Positions 42,888-51,344 of a DNA stretch of 64,000 bases are shown piece after piece. The translations under genes and the position numbers were made by a program. Each line of letters starts with the position of its first letter. The first letter of the stretch is position 1. Under the pieces are notes generated by a model. It saw only the letters and a list, made by a program, of their open reading frames with translations. It was not told the DNA's origin and searched no databases. The DNA is from Burkholderia sp. HI2500 (GTDB taxonomy: Bacteria; Pseudomonadota; Gammaproteobacteria; Burkholderiales; Burkholderiaceae), in contig NZ_NKFL01000006.1 of NCBI RefSeq assembly GCF_002223055.1, positions 124,001 to 188,000 on the forward strand. Direction: 5' to 3'.

Positions 42888-43700
42888 ATGACGACTTCAG
42901 TCACGGCAGCGAGCGGCCTTTCGCTCGTGCAGATGGCGCAGCAGGCTGCGCTCGACGGGCGCCAGCAGACGGACGCGGCGACCGGGCAGCCGCAGGACAC
43001 GCCGATTACCATCCGGGCGCTGGACCAGGACGCGATGCACGCGGCGCGCATGAAGCAGATGTCGATCCTGGGCAACCTGTCGACGAAGCTGCGCGACGTC
43101 ACCAGCCAGCTCGCGACGAGCCTGCACGAGATCATCGCGAAGCGTCCGGGCCTGGCCGACGCGCAGTTCGACTTCATGACCGACAACGGGCAGATCAAGG
43201 TCGTGTCGAAGACGATGACGGAAAGCGATCGCGCGTGGGTGGAGTCGACGCTGAACGCGAACGCGGGCCTCGTGCTCGCGACGCGCGCGTTTCACCAGCA
43301 GGCCGTCGATTTCGCGGAGCAGGGCGCGGCCGCCGTAGGCGAGACGTTCACGGACGACGATCGCAAGGTGGCCAGCCAGCGCGCCGACGCGGACTTCCTC
43401 TTCATGAAGGAGATCAACGCGTCCGTCGCGCGCAACCAGAGGTTCGAGGAAGTCGGCGGGCATTTCACTACGCAGGACGGCACGCGGCTGACGTTCGATC
43501 AGTCGGCCGGCACCGCGCGCGGCACGCTGGCGCTGCTGGATACCGACCGCCAGTTGTCGTCGGGTGCGGCGATCTTCGTCGACGATTCCGGGCAGAAGAC
43601 CTACGGCCGGCGCGCCGGCCTGATCGACGTCGGCTTCGGCGCCGCGTTCGAGGATATCCTGAACGGCCGCAACAGCATCGGCTTCCACGAGATCGCGTAG
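42888..43700 (+). CDS. Hypothetical protein, 270 residues
   Basis: The gene has an excellent ribosome binding site (GAAAGGAGAGAGAGGGC) and Burkholderia-like codon use, so it is expressed. The protein has no signal peptide or membrane segment. It begins with a polar, Gln/Ala-rich stretch (SLVQMAQQAALDGRQQ), then a helical region MSILGNLSTKLRDVTSQLAT likely to form a coiled coil (about residues 55-80). A more beta-rich C-terminal half follows (TFDQSAGTARGTLALLDTDR). I recognise no domain. The signal-less, disordered N-terminus and unusual promoter region are compatible with a secreted effector or a structural protein, but this is only a guess. Confidence 0.75.
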   Translation: MTTSVTAASGLSLVQMAQQAALDGRQQTDAATGQPQDTPITIRALDQDAMHAARMKQMSILGNLSTKLRDVTSQLATSLHEIIAKRPGLADAQFDFMTDNGQIKVVSKTMTESDRAWVESTLNANAGLVLATRAFHQQAVDFAEQGAAAVGETFTDDDRKVASQRADADFLFMKEINASVARNQRFEEVGGHFTTQDGTRLTFDQSAGTARGTLALLDTDRQLSSGAAIFVDDSGQKTYGRRAGLIDVGFGAAFEDILNGRNSIGFHEIA

Positions 43701-43732
43701 CCACGCGCGTCACGGAGCCGCACGCCGCGCGC

Positions 43733-45001
43733 CTATTCGTCGCGCAGCGCTTCGGCCGGCCGCACCCGCGCGGCGCGCCAGCTCGGGTAGAGCGTCGCGA
43801 CGCACGACATCAGGAACGCGGCCGCGGCGATCTCGATCACGTCGGTCGCCGCGAGCTTCGACGGCAGCGAGCTGAGGAAGTACACGGACGGCGTCAGGAA
43901 GCGGATGCCGAGCAACTGCTCGATGGCGGGCAGCACCCACGGGATGCTCACCGCGATCGCGCAGCCGAGCGCGACGCCCGCGAGCGTGCCGGCGAGGCCG
44001 ATCGTCATCCCCTGGATCGCGAAGATCTTCATGATCGACCCGGGCGGCGCGCCGAGCGTGCGCAGGATCGCGATGTCGCCCTGCTTCTGGGTGACGGTCA
44101 TCACGAGCGACGACACGAGGTTGAACGCGGCGACCGCGACGATCAGCATCAGGATCAGCGACAGCATGCGCTTTTGCAGCCGCTCGGCCTCGAACCACGT
44201 GCGGTTCTGCCGTGTCCAGTCGCGGATATAGAGGTCGCCCGACAGCGTGCGCGACAGTTCCAGTGCGACGTCCGGCGCGCGCTGCAGATCGTCGAGGCGC
44301 AGCCGGATGCCGGTCGGCGCACGCACGTTGAACAGCGTCTGTGCGTCGCGGAGGTGGATGTAGGCGAGCGCGCTGTCGTACTGGTAGTGGCCCGACTCGA
44401 ACGTGCCGACCACGTTGAACTGCCGGAACCGCGGCAGCGCGTCGCCGATGCGCGCGGTGTTGCCGGGCGCGAAGAACGTGACGCGGTCGCCGATCTTCAC
44501 GTGCAGCGCGTCGGCCAGCGCCGAGCCGAGCACGATGCCCATCTCGCCCGGCACGAGCGCGTCGAGCCGCCCGGTCTTCAGCTTGCGCGCGATCTCGGAC
44601 ACCCGCGGCTCCAGCACGGGATCGATGCCGCGCAGCGCGACGCCCGTCACGCTGCCCGCGTTCGTCAGCAGCGCCTGCGCGTCGACATAGGGTGCGACGG
44701 CGCGCACCGCCGGATTCTGCAGCGATTCGTGCGCGGTGAGCCGCCAGTCGGGCATCGCGCCCGTCGGCGAGAAGATTTCCACGTGGGCGAGCACCGACAG
44801 CATCCGGTCGCGCACTTCGGTCCGGAAACCGTTCATCACCGACAGCACGACGATCAGCGCGGCGACGCCGAGCGCGATGCCGGCCATCGCGGCGCCGGCA
44901 ATGAACGACACGAAGCCGTCGCCGGCCGAGCGCCGGCCGCCGCGCGCATAGCGCAGCCCGATCTGCCATTCGAACGGGAGTTTCAAGCGGTTTCCTTTCA
45001 T
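43733..45001 (-). CDS. LolC/LolE-family lipoprotein-releasing ABC transporter permease
   Basis: The 422-residue permease has the MacB/LolCE architecture. An N-terminal helix (FVSFIAGAAMAGIALGVAALIVVLSVMNGF) is followed by a large periplasmic domain of about 200 residues. Three C-terminal helices and FLMSCVATLYPSWRAARVRPAEALRDE at the end complete it. The N-terminal FEWQIGLRYARGGRR motif is the LolC/E signature. Such permeases detach lipoproteins from the inner membrane for LolA. No LolD ATPase gene is adjacent, which is unusual. ATG 45001 is the family start, though its ribosome binding site is weak. Confidence 0.87.
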   Translation of the reverse strand: MKGNRLKLPFEWQIGLRYARGGRRSAGDGFVSFIAGAAMAGIALGVAALIVVLSVMNGFRTEVRDRMLSVLAHVEIFSPTGAMPDWRLTAHESLQNPAVRAVAPYVDAQALLTNAGSVTGVALRGIDPVLEPRVSEIARKLKTGRLDALVPGEMGIVLGSALADALHVKIGDRVTFFAPGNTARIGDALPRFRQFNVVGTFESGHYQYDSALAYIHLRDAQTLFNVRAPTGIRLRLDDLQRAPDVALELSRTLSGDLYIRDWTRQNRTWFEAERLQKRMLSLILMLIVAVAAFNLVSSLVMTVTQKQGDIAILRTLGAPPGSIMKIFAIQGMTIGLAGTLAGVALGCAIAVSIPWVLPAIEQLLGIRFLTPSVYFLSSLPSKLAATDVIEIAAAAFLMSCVATLYPSWRAARVRPAEALRDE

Positions 45002-45287
45002 TTCGATTCGAGCCTGCCGAGCCGCGCATTCTAGCGAACGCGGCGCCGCCGTGTGCAGAGGTTGCGCCCTGGACGACCGAGATCCGCCCGACCGGCCGGT
45101 CATCCGGCGGCGTTGCGCGCCGGCACACCGATATTTCCATCGTTTCGGGTCTGATCGATAATGGCGCCCAGCATCCGGTCGAACATACCAAGCAATTACG
45201 GCGCAACCGGGCCGCGCCGTCACAGACCCATAACAATTCGGGGAAGGTTGCCGCACCCGGCAGCATGTCCTTGACAAGGAAATAACA

Positions 45288-48200
45288 ATGGATTTGCTGC
45301 GCTTCCTGCTGCTCCTGCCGATTCGTGTGGCGGGCTTCGTGTGGTGGCTGCTCGGCTGCGCGCTGCGGCCGCTGGTGGGCGACGTGTCGTGGACGGCGCC
45401 CGCGTGGATGGGCGTGACCGCCGCGGCCGTGCGCCGCCGCCCGTGGCATGCCGGCGGCCTCGTGCTGCTCGCGGCCGCGCTCGGCTACGGCGGCTACTGG
45501 TTCAAGCACCGCCCGAAGCCGCCCGAGCCCGAGACCGTCAGCTTCACCGTCAAGGCGCCGGCGATCACTACCTATGAGGTGGACGACAGCGACAAGCCGA
45601 AGATCACCGTGCATCCGCTCGAAGTCGTGTTCGCGCAATCGGCCGCGCCGATCGAACAGGTCGGCAAGCCGGCCGGCGACGGCATCGAGATGACGCCCGC
45701 GCTGAAGGGCGCGTGGGCGTGGGTCGACGACAAGACGCTGCGCTTCACGCCGGCGGCCGACTGGCCGGTCGGCGCGCACGTCGAGGTGCGTTTCGCGGTG
45801 CACCGGGTGTTCGCGCCGCAGGTGGCAATGCACGACGATCGCTTCGCTTTCGATGTGCCGGCGTTCGCCGCGACAGTCGGCAACAATGAGTTCTACCGGA
45901 ATCCCGACAATCCGGCGGAGAAGCAGGCGCTGCTGCAACTGCGCTTCAACTACCCGGTCGATCCGGCCGAGTTCGAGAAACGCGTCGGCCTCGTGCTGGT
46001 CGGTCGCGACGGCAAGAATACGACGCCGCTGCGCTACACCGTCAGTTACGACAAGATGAAGACGAGCGCATGGGTCCGCTCGCAGTCGCTCGAGATCCCG
46101 CGCGATCCGCTGGTGGCACGGCTCGACGTCGACAAGGGCGTAAAGAGTGCGCGCGGCGGCAACGGCACGCTGGACGTGCTGCATGCGTCGGTCGCCGTGC
46201 CGGGGCTCTACAGCCTGTCGATCGCCAACATCGCGCCGACGCTCGTCGACAACGAGCGCTACGAGCCCGAGCAGGTGCTCGTCGCGGAAGCGTCAGACGG
46301 CGTGCGCAGCGCCGACCTGGCCGCGCGCGCCAAGGCGTGGGTGCTGCCGAAGCGCAAACCCGGCGTCGATCAGTCGGACGACGATCCGCCGTACGAATGG
46401 AACGTGGCCGACATCAGCGACGCGGTGCTGAAGCAGTCGAAGCCGCTGCCGCTCGACGCGGTGCCGACCGAGAACGACTACGCGACGCTGCAAAGCTTCA
46501 AGTACCACGCGACGCCGGGCGATCGCATCGTCGTGCGTTTCGCGGGCGACCTGAAATCGGCGGGCGGCTACCTGCTCGCCGAGCCGGTGACGACCGCGTT
46601 CACGGTGCCCGACTATCCGAAGCTGCTGCGCTTCATGGCTGACGGCTCGCTGCTCTCGATGAGCGGCAGCAAGCGGCTGTCGGTCGTGTCGCGCAACCTG
46701 CCGGGGATGAAGGTCGAGATCGGCCGTGTGCTGCCCGACCAGCTCCAGCATCTCGTGAGCTTCAACAACGGCACGTACGCACGGCCCGAGCTGTCGTATT
46801 CGTTCAGCGAGGATCACATCGTCGAGCGCTTCGTGCAGAAGCGTGCGTTCCCGGCCGGCGACCCCGGCAAGGCGCATTACGAAGGCATCGATCTCGGCCA
46901 GTACCTGAAGGGCGGCAAGCGCGGCTTGTTCCTGCTGCACCTGACGAAGTACGACCCGGCGGCCGAGAAGAAGAAAGCCGACGATGCGAAGGACAGCGAT
47001 GCATCGTCCGGCGACGGCAGCCAGGATCAGTCGGACAACGCCGATTCGGGCGACAGCAGCAGCAACGGCGACGACAGCGACAACGCGCTCGGCGACACCC
47101 GCCTGATCGTCGTGACCGATCTCGGGATGCTGGTCAAGAAGGCGCTGGACGGCAGCCAGGACGTATTCATCCAGTCGATCCGCACGGGCAAGCCGGTTGC
47201 GGGCGCAACGGTATCGGTGCTCGCCGTGAACGGCCAGGCGCTGTTCACGCAGACCACGAGCGCCGACGGCATCGTGCATTTCCCCGCGTTCAAGGGGCTC
47301 GACCGCGAGAAGCGGCCGCAGCTGTACGTCGTGAAGAAGGACACCGACCTGTCGTTCCTGCCGGTGGCCGGCCGCGATCGCCAGCTCGACTTCTCGCGTT
47401 TCGACGTCGACGGCGAGCGCAATGCGACGGGCCAGGGGCAACTGTCCGCGTACCTGTTCTCGGATCGCGGGCTGTATCGGCCCGGCGATCCGTTCCACAT
47501 CGGCCTGATCGTGCGCGCCGCGAGCTGGGCGCGCAGCCCGGCCGGCGTGCCGCTGCAGGCGGAGATCGTCGACCCGCGCGGGATCACCGTCGAGCGCAAG
47601 CCGGTGACGGTCGACGCGACCGGCTTCACCGAGCTCGGCTATACGACGGCCGAAACGGCGCCGACCGGCACGTGGACCGTCAACCTGTATATCGTCAAGG
47701 ACGGCCAGCCCGGCGCGGAGCCGATCGGCAGCACGACGGTGCAGGTGAAGGAGTTCCTGCCCGACCGGATGAAGGTCGACGCGAAGCTGTCGCAGCAGGT
47801 GGTCGAAGGCTGGGTGAAGCCGAAGGGGCTGAAGGGCATCGTCGATGCGCAGAACCTGTTCGGCACGCCAGCGGAGAAGCGCCGCGTCGCGGCGACGCTG
47901 ACGCTGCGCCCGGTGTGGCCGTCGTTCCGCAGCTGGCAGGGCTATCACTTCTTCGACGCCCGCCGCGCGAAGGAGGGCTATACGACGACGCTGCAGGACG
48001 GCACGACCGACGACAAGGGCCATGCGGAGTTCGACCTCGATCTCGACAAGTACGCGGACGCGACCTACCAGCTCTACTTCCAGGCGAAGGCCTATGAAGC
48101 GGAAGGCGGGCGCAACGTCGCCGCGAACGCGCAGACGCTCGTGTCGAACAACGACTGGCTCGTCGGCTACAAGTCGGTCGACGATCTCGGCTACGTGAAG

Positions 48201-51200
48201 CGCGGCAGCCCGCGCACGGTGCGGCTCGTCGCGATCGATCCGACCGCGAAGGCGATCGACGTGAAGGACCTGCGTGCGCAGCTCGTCGAGGAGCGCTACG
48301 TGTCGGTGCTGACCAAGCAGGATTCCGGCGCATATAAATACGACTCGCGGCTGAAGGAAGTGCCGGTCGACGACAAGCCGCTGGCGATTCCGGCGGCCGG
48401 GCTCGACTTCACGCTGCGCACCGACAAGCCGGGCAGCTATGCGCTCGTGATCCGCAACGCGGCCGGCGCGGCGGTGAACCGGATCGAGTATTCGGTCACG
48501 GGCGACGCGAACGTCACGCGCTCGCTCGACCGCAACGCGGAGCTGCAGGTGACGCTCGCGAAGCACGACTACAAGCCAGGCGAGCAGGTCGAGATCGCGA
48601 TCCGCGCGCCTTACGCGGGCAGCGGCCTGATCACGATCGAGCGCGACAAGGTGTATGCGCACGCGTGGTTCCATGCGGATACGACCAGCTCGATCCAGCA
48701 CATCACGGTGCCGGCCGGCTTCGAGGGCAACGGCTACATCAACGTGCAGTACATTCGCGATCCGTCGTCGGACGAGATCTTCATGAGCCCGCTGAGCTAC
48801 GGCGTCGTGCCGTTCTCGGTGAACCTCGACGCGCGCCGCAACGCGGTGTCGGTCGATGCGCCGGCGCTCGTGAAGCCCGGCGACACGGTGAACTTCACCG
48901 TGCATTCGGCGAAGCCGGCGAAGGTCGTGGTGTTCGCAGTCGACGAGGGCATCCTGCAGGTCGCGCGCTACAAGCTCGGCGATCCGCTGAAGTTCTTCTT
49001 CCGCAAGCGGATGCTCGAAGTCGGCACGTCGCAGATCCTCGACCTGATCCTGCCGGACTTCGAGACGCTGATGGCGATGGCCGCGCCGGGCGGCGACGCC
49101 GACGATGCAATCGGCCGCCAGTTGAACCCGTTCAAGCGCAAGCGCGACAAGCCGGTCGTCTACTGGTCGGGGATCGTCGACGTGAACGGCGACACACGCT
49201 TGAGCTACACCGTGCCCGACTACTTCAACGGCAAGCTGCGCGTGATGGCCGTGTCGGTGTCGCCGGACCTGGTCGGTACGTTCGAAGGCGCGACGACGGT
49301 GCGCGGCGATTTCGTGCTGTCGCCGAACGTGCCGACGACACTCGCGCCGGGTGACGAGGCCGACGTCAGCGTCGGTGTCGCGAACAACCTGACGGGTGTC
49401 GGCAACCAGCCGGTGCCGGTCGCGGTCACGCTGAAGACGGGGCCGCAGTTGCAGGTGATCGGGCCGACCACGCAGAACGTCGCGCTCGCACCGCAGCACG
49501 AGGGTGTCGCGATGTTCCGCGTGAAGGCGACCGACACGCTCGGCTCGGGCTCGCTGTCGTTCGGCGCGCGTTATGGCGCGAAGGGCGCGCAGCAGCGCGT
49601 CGACGTGTCGGTGCGGCCGGCCGCCGCATTCCGCACGCAGCTCGACATCGCACGCCTCGATCCGGGCAAGAAGGCGAGCGTGCCGAACCTGCGGTCGATG
49701 TACGACGCGTATGCATCGCGCGACGCGAGCATCTCGACCGCGCCGCTCGTGCTGTCCGAAGGGTTGTCGTCGTATCTCGTCAACTTCGAGCACACCTGCA
49801 GCGAGCAACTGGTGAGTGCGGCCGTGCCGCGCGTGTTCGCGGCGAAGTGGCTGTCGGTGCGGGCGCTGACGAGCGCGATGCACGCAACCGACGCCGGTGC
49901 CGACGCGACGAACGCGGCGGCGATCACGCAGTTCCTCGGGGTGCTGCGCAGCCGGCAGAACGCACAGGGCGGGTTCGGGCTGTGGAGCGCGACACCCGAC
50001 GCCGATCCGTTCGTGTCCGCGTACGCGATGCACGTGCTGCTCGACGCGCGCGAGCGCGGCATCGCGGTGCCGAAGGACATGCTCGACGCGGGCAATCAGT
50101 ATCTGCAGAAGCTCGCGGCGAACGATTCGCTCGGCTCGCTCGACCTGCTGCGGCAGCGCGCGTACGCGGTGTATCTGCTGACGCGCCAGGGCAACGTGAC
50201 GACCAACAGCCTCGCGGCCGTGCAGAAGCGGCTGCAGGATGCGTATCCGAACGACTGGAAGAACGATCTCGCAGCCGCATGGCTTGCCGCGTCGTACCAG
50301 CTGCTGAAGCAGGACAAGGAGGCCGCGGCGCTGATCGCGGGCCCGCAGGCGCTGCTCGAGCGCAAGCGCGCATCCGACGGCGGCTACGTGACGGGCTACT
50401 ACCTCGATCCGCTGACGCGCGACGCGAGCGTGCTGTACCTGATCGCGAAGCACTTCCCGGACCGCGTGCGCAAGCTGTCGCCGCGCGCGATGGACAACCT
50501 CGCCGCGCCGCTCGTCGACAACCGCTACAACACGCTGTCGTCGGCGATGACGATCCTCGCGCTCGATGCGTATGCGGCGTCGAGTGCAGGCCAGCTCGAC
50601 CAGCTCGCGATTGACGAGGTGCGCGCGGGCGCCGCGCCGAAGGACGTGTCGTCGATCCAGGCGAACCTCGTGCGCTCGGGCACGTGGTCGGCCGGTGCGT
50701 CGCGCGTCGACTTCGTGAACGGCAGCTCGCTGCCCGCGTGGTGGATCACGAGCCAGTCGGGCTACGACCGCGGCACGTCGACGAAGGCGATCAAGAACGG
50801 GCTGGAGATCGTGCGCGACTACACCGACACGGACGGCAAGCCGCTCGACAAGATCACGGTCGGCCAGGAGATCGACGTGCACCTGAAGATCCGTGCGACG
50901 GGTTCGGCGAGCGTCGGCAACATTGCAATCGTCGACCTGTTGCCGGGCGGCTTCGATCCGGTCATCGCGCCGCCGCCCGTCACCGACACGCAGGAGGGCG
51001 ACAGCAACGGCGACGGCGGCGCGTCGGCGCCGGTGGCCGATGCACCATGGCGGTCGCCGATCGGCGTGAAGGGTTCCACGTGGCAGCCGCAGTTTGCGGA
51101 CGTGCGCGAGGATCGTGTGGTGATCTACGGCACCGCGACGACCGACGTGCGCGAGTTCGTCTACCGGATCAAGGCGAGCAACGCGGGTCGCTTCATCGCG

Positions 51201-51290
51201 CCGCCGGCCTACGGCGAGTCGATGTACGACCGCCGCTTGCAGGCCCAGGCGCCCGGCGGGTCGACACTGACGGTGGAGCGCGTGCGATGA
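45288..51290 (+). CDS. Bacterial alpha-2-macroglobulin family protein, thioester type
   Basis: The 2000-residue protein is anchored by a hydrophobic segment near residues 55-70 (HAGGLVLLAAALGYGGYW) and has no lipobox. Macroglobulin (MG1/MG2) domains follow, then an alpha-2-macroglobulin core with the thioester Cys1504 in TCSEQL and a terpenoid-cyclase-like helical domain after it. It is thought to trap attacking proteases covalently in the periplasm. An acidic low-complexity insert rich in D and S spans about residues 560-605. AAGGAAATAAC precedes ATG 45288. PbpC follows 54 bases downstream, the common partnership of this family. Confidence 0.93.
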   Translation: MDLLRFLLLLPIRVAGFVWWLLGCALRPLVGDVSWTAPAWMGVTAAAVRRRPWHAGGLVLLAAALGYGGYWFKHRPKPPEPETVSFTVKAPAITTYEVDDSDKPKITVHPLEVVFAQSAAPIEQVGKPAGDGIEMTPALKGAWAWVDDKTLRFTPAADWPVGAHVEVRFAVHRVFAPQVAMHDDRFAFDVPAFAATVGNNEFYRNPDNPAEKQALLQLRFNYPVDPAEFEKRVGLVLVGRDGKNTTPLRYTVSYDKMKTSAWVRSQSLEIPRDPLVARLDVDKGVKSARGGNGTLDVLHASVAVPGLYSLSIANIAPTLVDNERYEPEQVLVAEASDGVRSADLAARAKAWVLPKRKPGVDQSDDDPPYEWNVADISDAVLKQSKPLPLDAVPTENDYATLQSFKYHATPGDRIVVRFAGDLKSAGGYLLAEPVTTAFTVPDYPKLLRFMADGSLLSMSGSKRLSVVSRNLPGMKVEIGRVLPDQLQHLVSFNNGTYARPELSYSFSEDHIVERFVQKRAFPAGDPGKAHYEGIDLGQYLKGGKRGLFLLHLTKYDPAAEKKKADDAKDSDASSGDGSQDQSDNADSGDSSSNGDDSDNALGDTRLIVVTDLGMLVKKALDGSQDVFIQSIRTGKPVAGATVSVLAVNGQALFTQTTSADGIVHFPAFKGLDREKRPQLYVVKKDTDLSFLPVAGRDRQLDFSRFDVDGERNATGQGQLSAYLFSDRGLYRPGDPFHIGLIVRAASWARSPAGVPLQAEIVDPRGITVERKPVTVDATGFTELGYTTAETAPTGTWTVNLYIVKDGQPGAEPIGSTTVQVKEFLPDRMKVDAKLSQQVVEGWVKPKGLKGIVDAQNLFGTPAEKRRVAATLTLRPVWPSFRSWQGYHFFDARRAKEGYTTTLQDGTTDDKGHAEFDLDLDKYADATYQLYFQAKAYEAEGGRNVAANAQTLVSNNDWLVGYKSVDDLGYVKRGSPRTVRLVAIDPTAKAIDVKDLRAQLVEERYVSVLTKQDSGAYKYDSRLKEVPVDDKPLAIPAAGLDFTLRTDKPGSYALVIRNAAGAAVNRIEYSVTGDANVTRSLDRNAELQVTLAKHDYKPGEQVEIAIRAPYAGSGLITIERDKVYAHAWFHADTTSSIQHITVPAGFEGNGYINVQYIRDPSSDEIFMSPLSYGVVPFSVNLDARRNAVSVDAPALVKPGDTVNFTVHSAKPAKVVVFAVDEGILQVARYKLGDPLKFFFRKRMLEVGTSQILDLILPDFETLMAMAAPGGDADDAIGRQLNPFKRKRDKPVVYWSGIVDVNGDTRLSYTVPDYFNGKLRVMAVSVSPDLVGTFEGATTVRGDFVLSPNVPTTLAPGDEADVSVGVANNLTGVGNQPVPVAVTLKTGPQLQVIGPTTQNVALAPQHEGVAMFRVKATDTLGSGSLSFGARYGAKGAQQRVDVSVRPAAAFRTQLDIARLDPGKKASVPNLRSMYDAYASRDASISTAPLVLSEGLSSYLVNFEHTCSEQLVSAAVPRVFAAKWLSVRALTSAMHATDAGADATNAAAITQFLGVLRSRQNAQGGFGLWSATPDADPFVSAYAMHVLLDARERGIAVPKDMLDAGNQYLQKLAANDSLGSLDLLRQRAYAVYLLTRQGNVTTNSLAAVQKRLQDAYPNDWKNDLAAAWLAASYQLLKQDKEAAALIAGPQALLERKRASDGGYVTGYYLDPLTRDASVLYLIAKHFPDRVRKLSPRAMDNLAAPLVDNRYNTLSSAMTILALDAYAASSAGQLDQLAIDEVRAGAAPKDVSSIQANLVRSGTWSAGASRVDFVNGSSLPAWWITSQSGYDRGTSTKAIKNGLEIVRDYTDTDGKPLDKITVGQEIDVHLKIRATGSASVGNIAIVDLLPGGFDPVIAPPPVTDTQEGDSNGDGGASAPVADAPWRSPIGVKGSTWQPQFADVREDRVVIYGTATTDVREFVYRIKASNAGRFIAPPAYGESMYDRRLQAQAPGGSTLTVERVR

Positions 51291-51344
51291 CGATGAAGCT
51301 GCAACGTCGTTGCCGGCCGCGCCGGGTGCGAGGAGCGCCCGCGC

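Noticed and set aside
42869..45034. A 721-codon plus-strand frame crossing the 270-aa gene and the LolC/E-type permease gene
   Set aside because: Composition is shadow-like and it is antisense to a clear permease gene and out of frame with a gene that has a good ribosome binding site.
45090..45101. Palindrome GACCGGCCGGTC upstream of the alpha-2-macroglobulin gene
   Set aside because: In DNA of this composition GC-only palindromes of this size are expected by chance, and it is not placed at a clear promoter.
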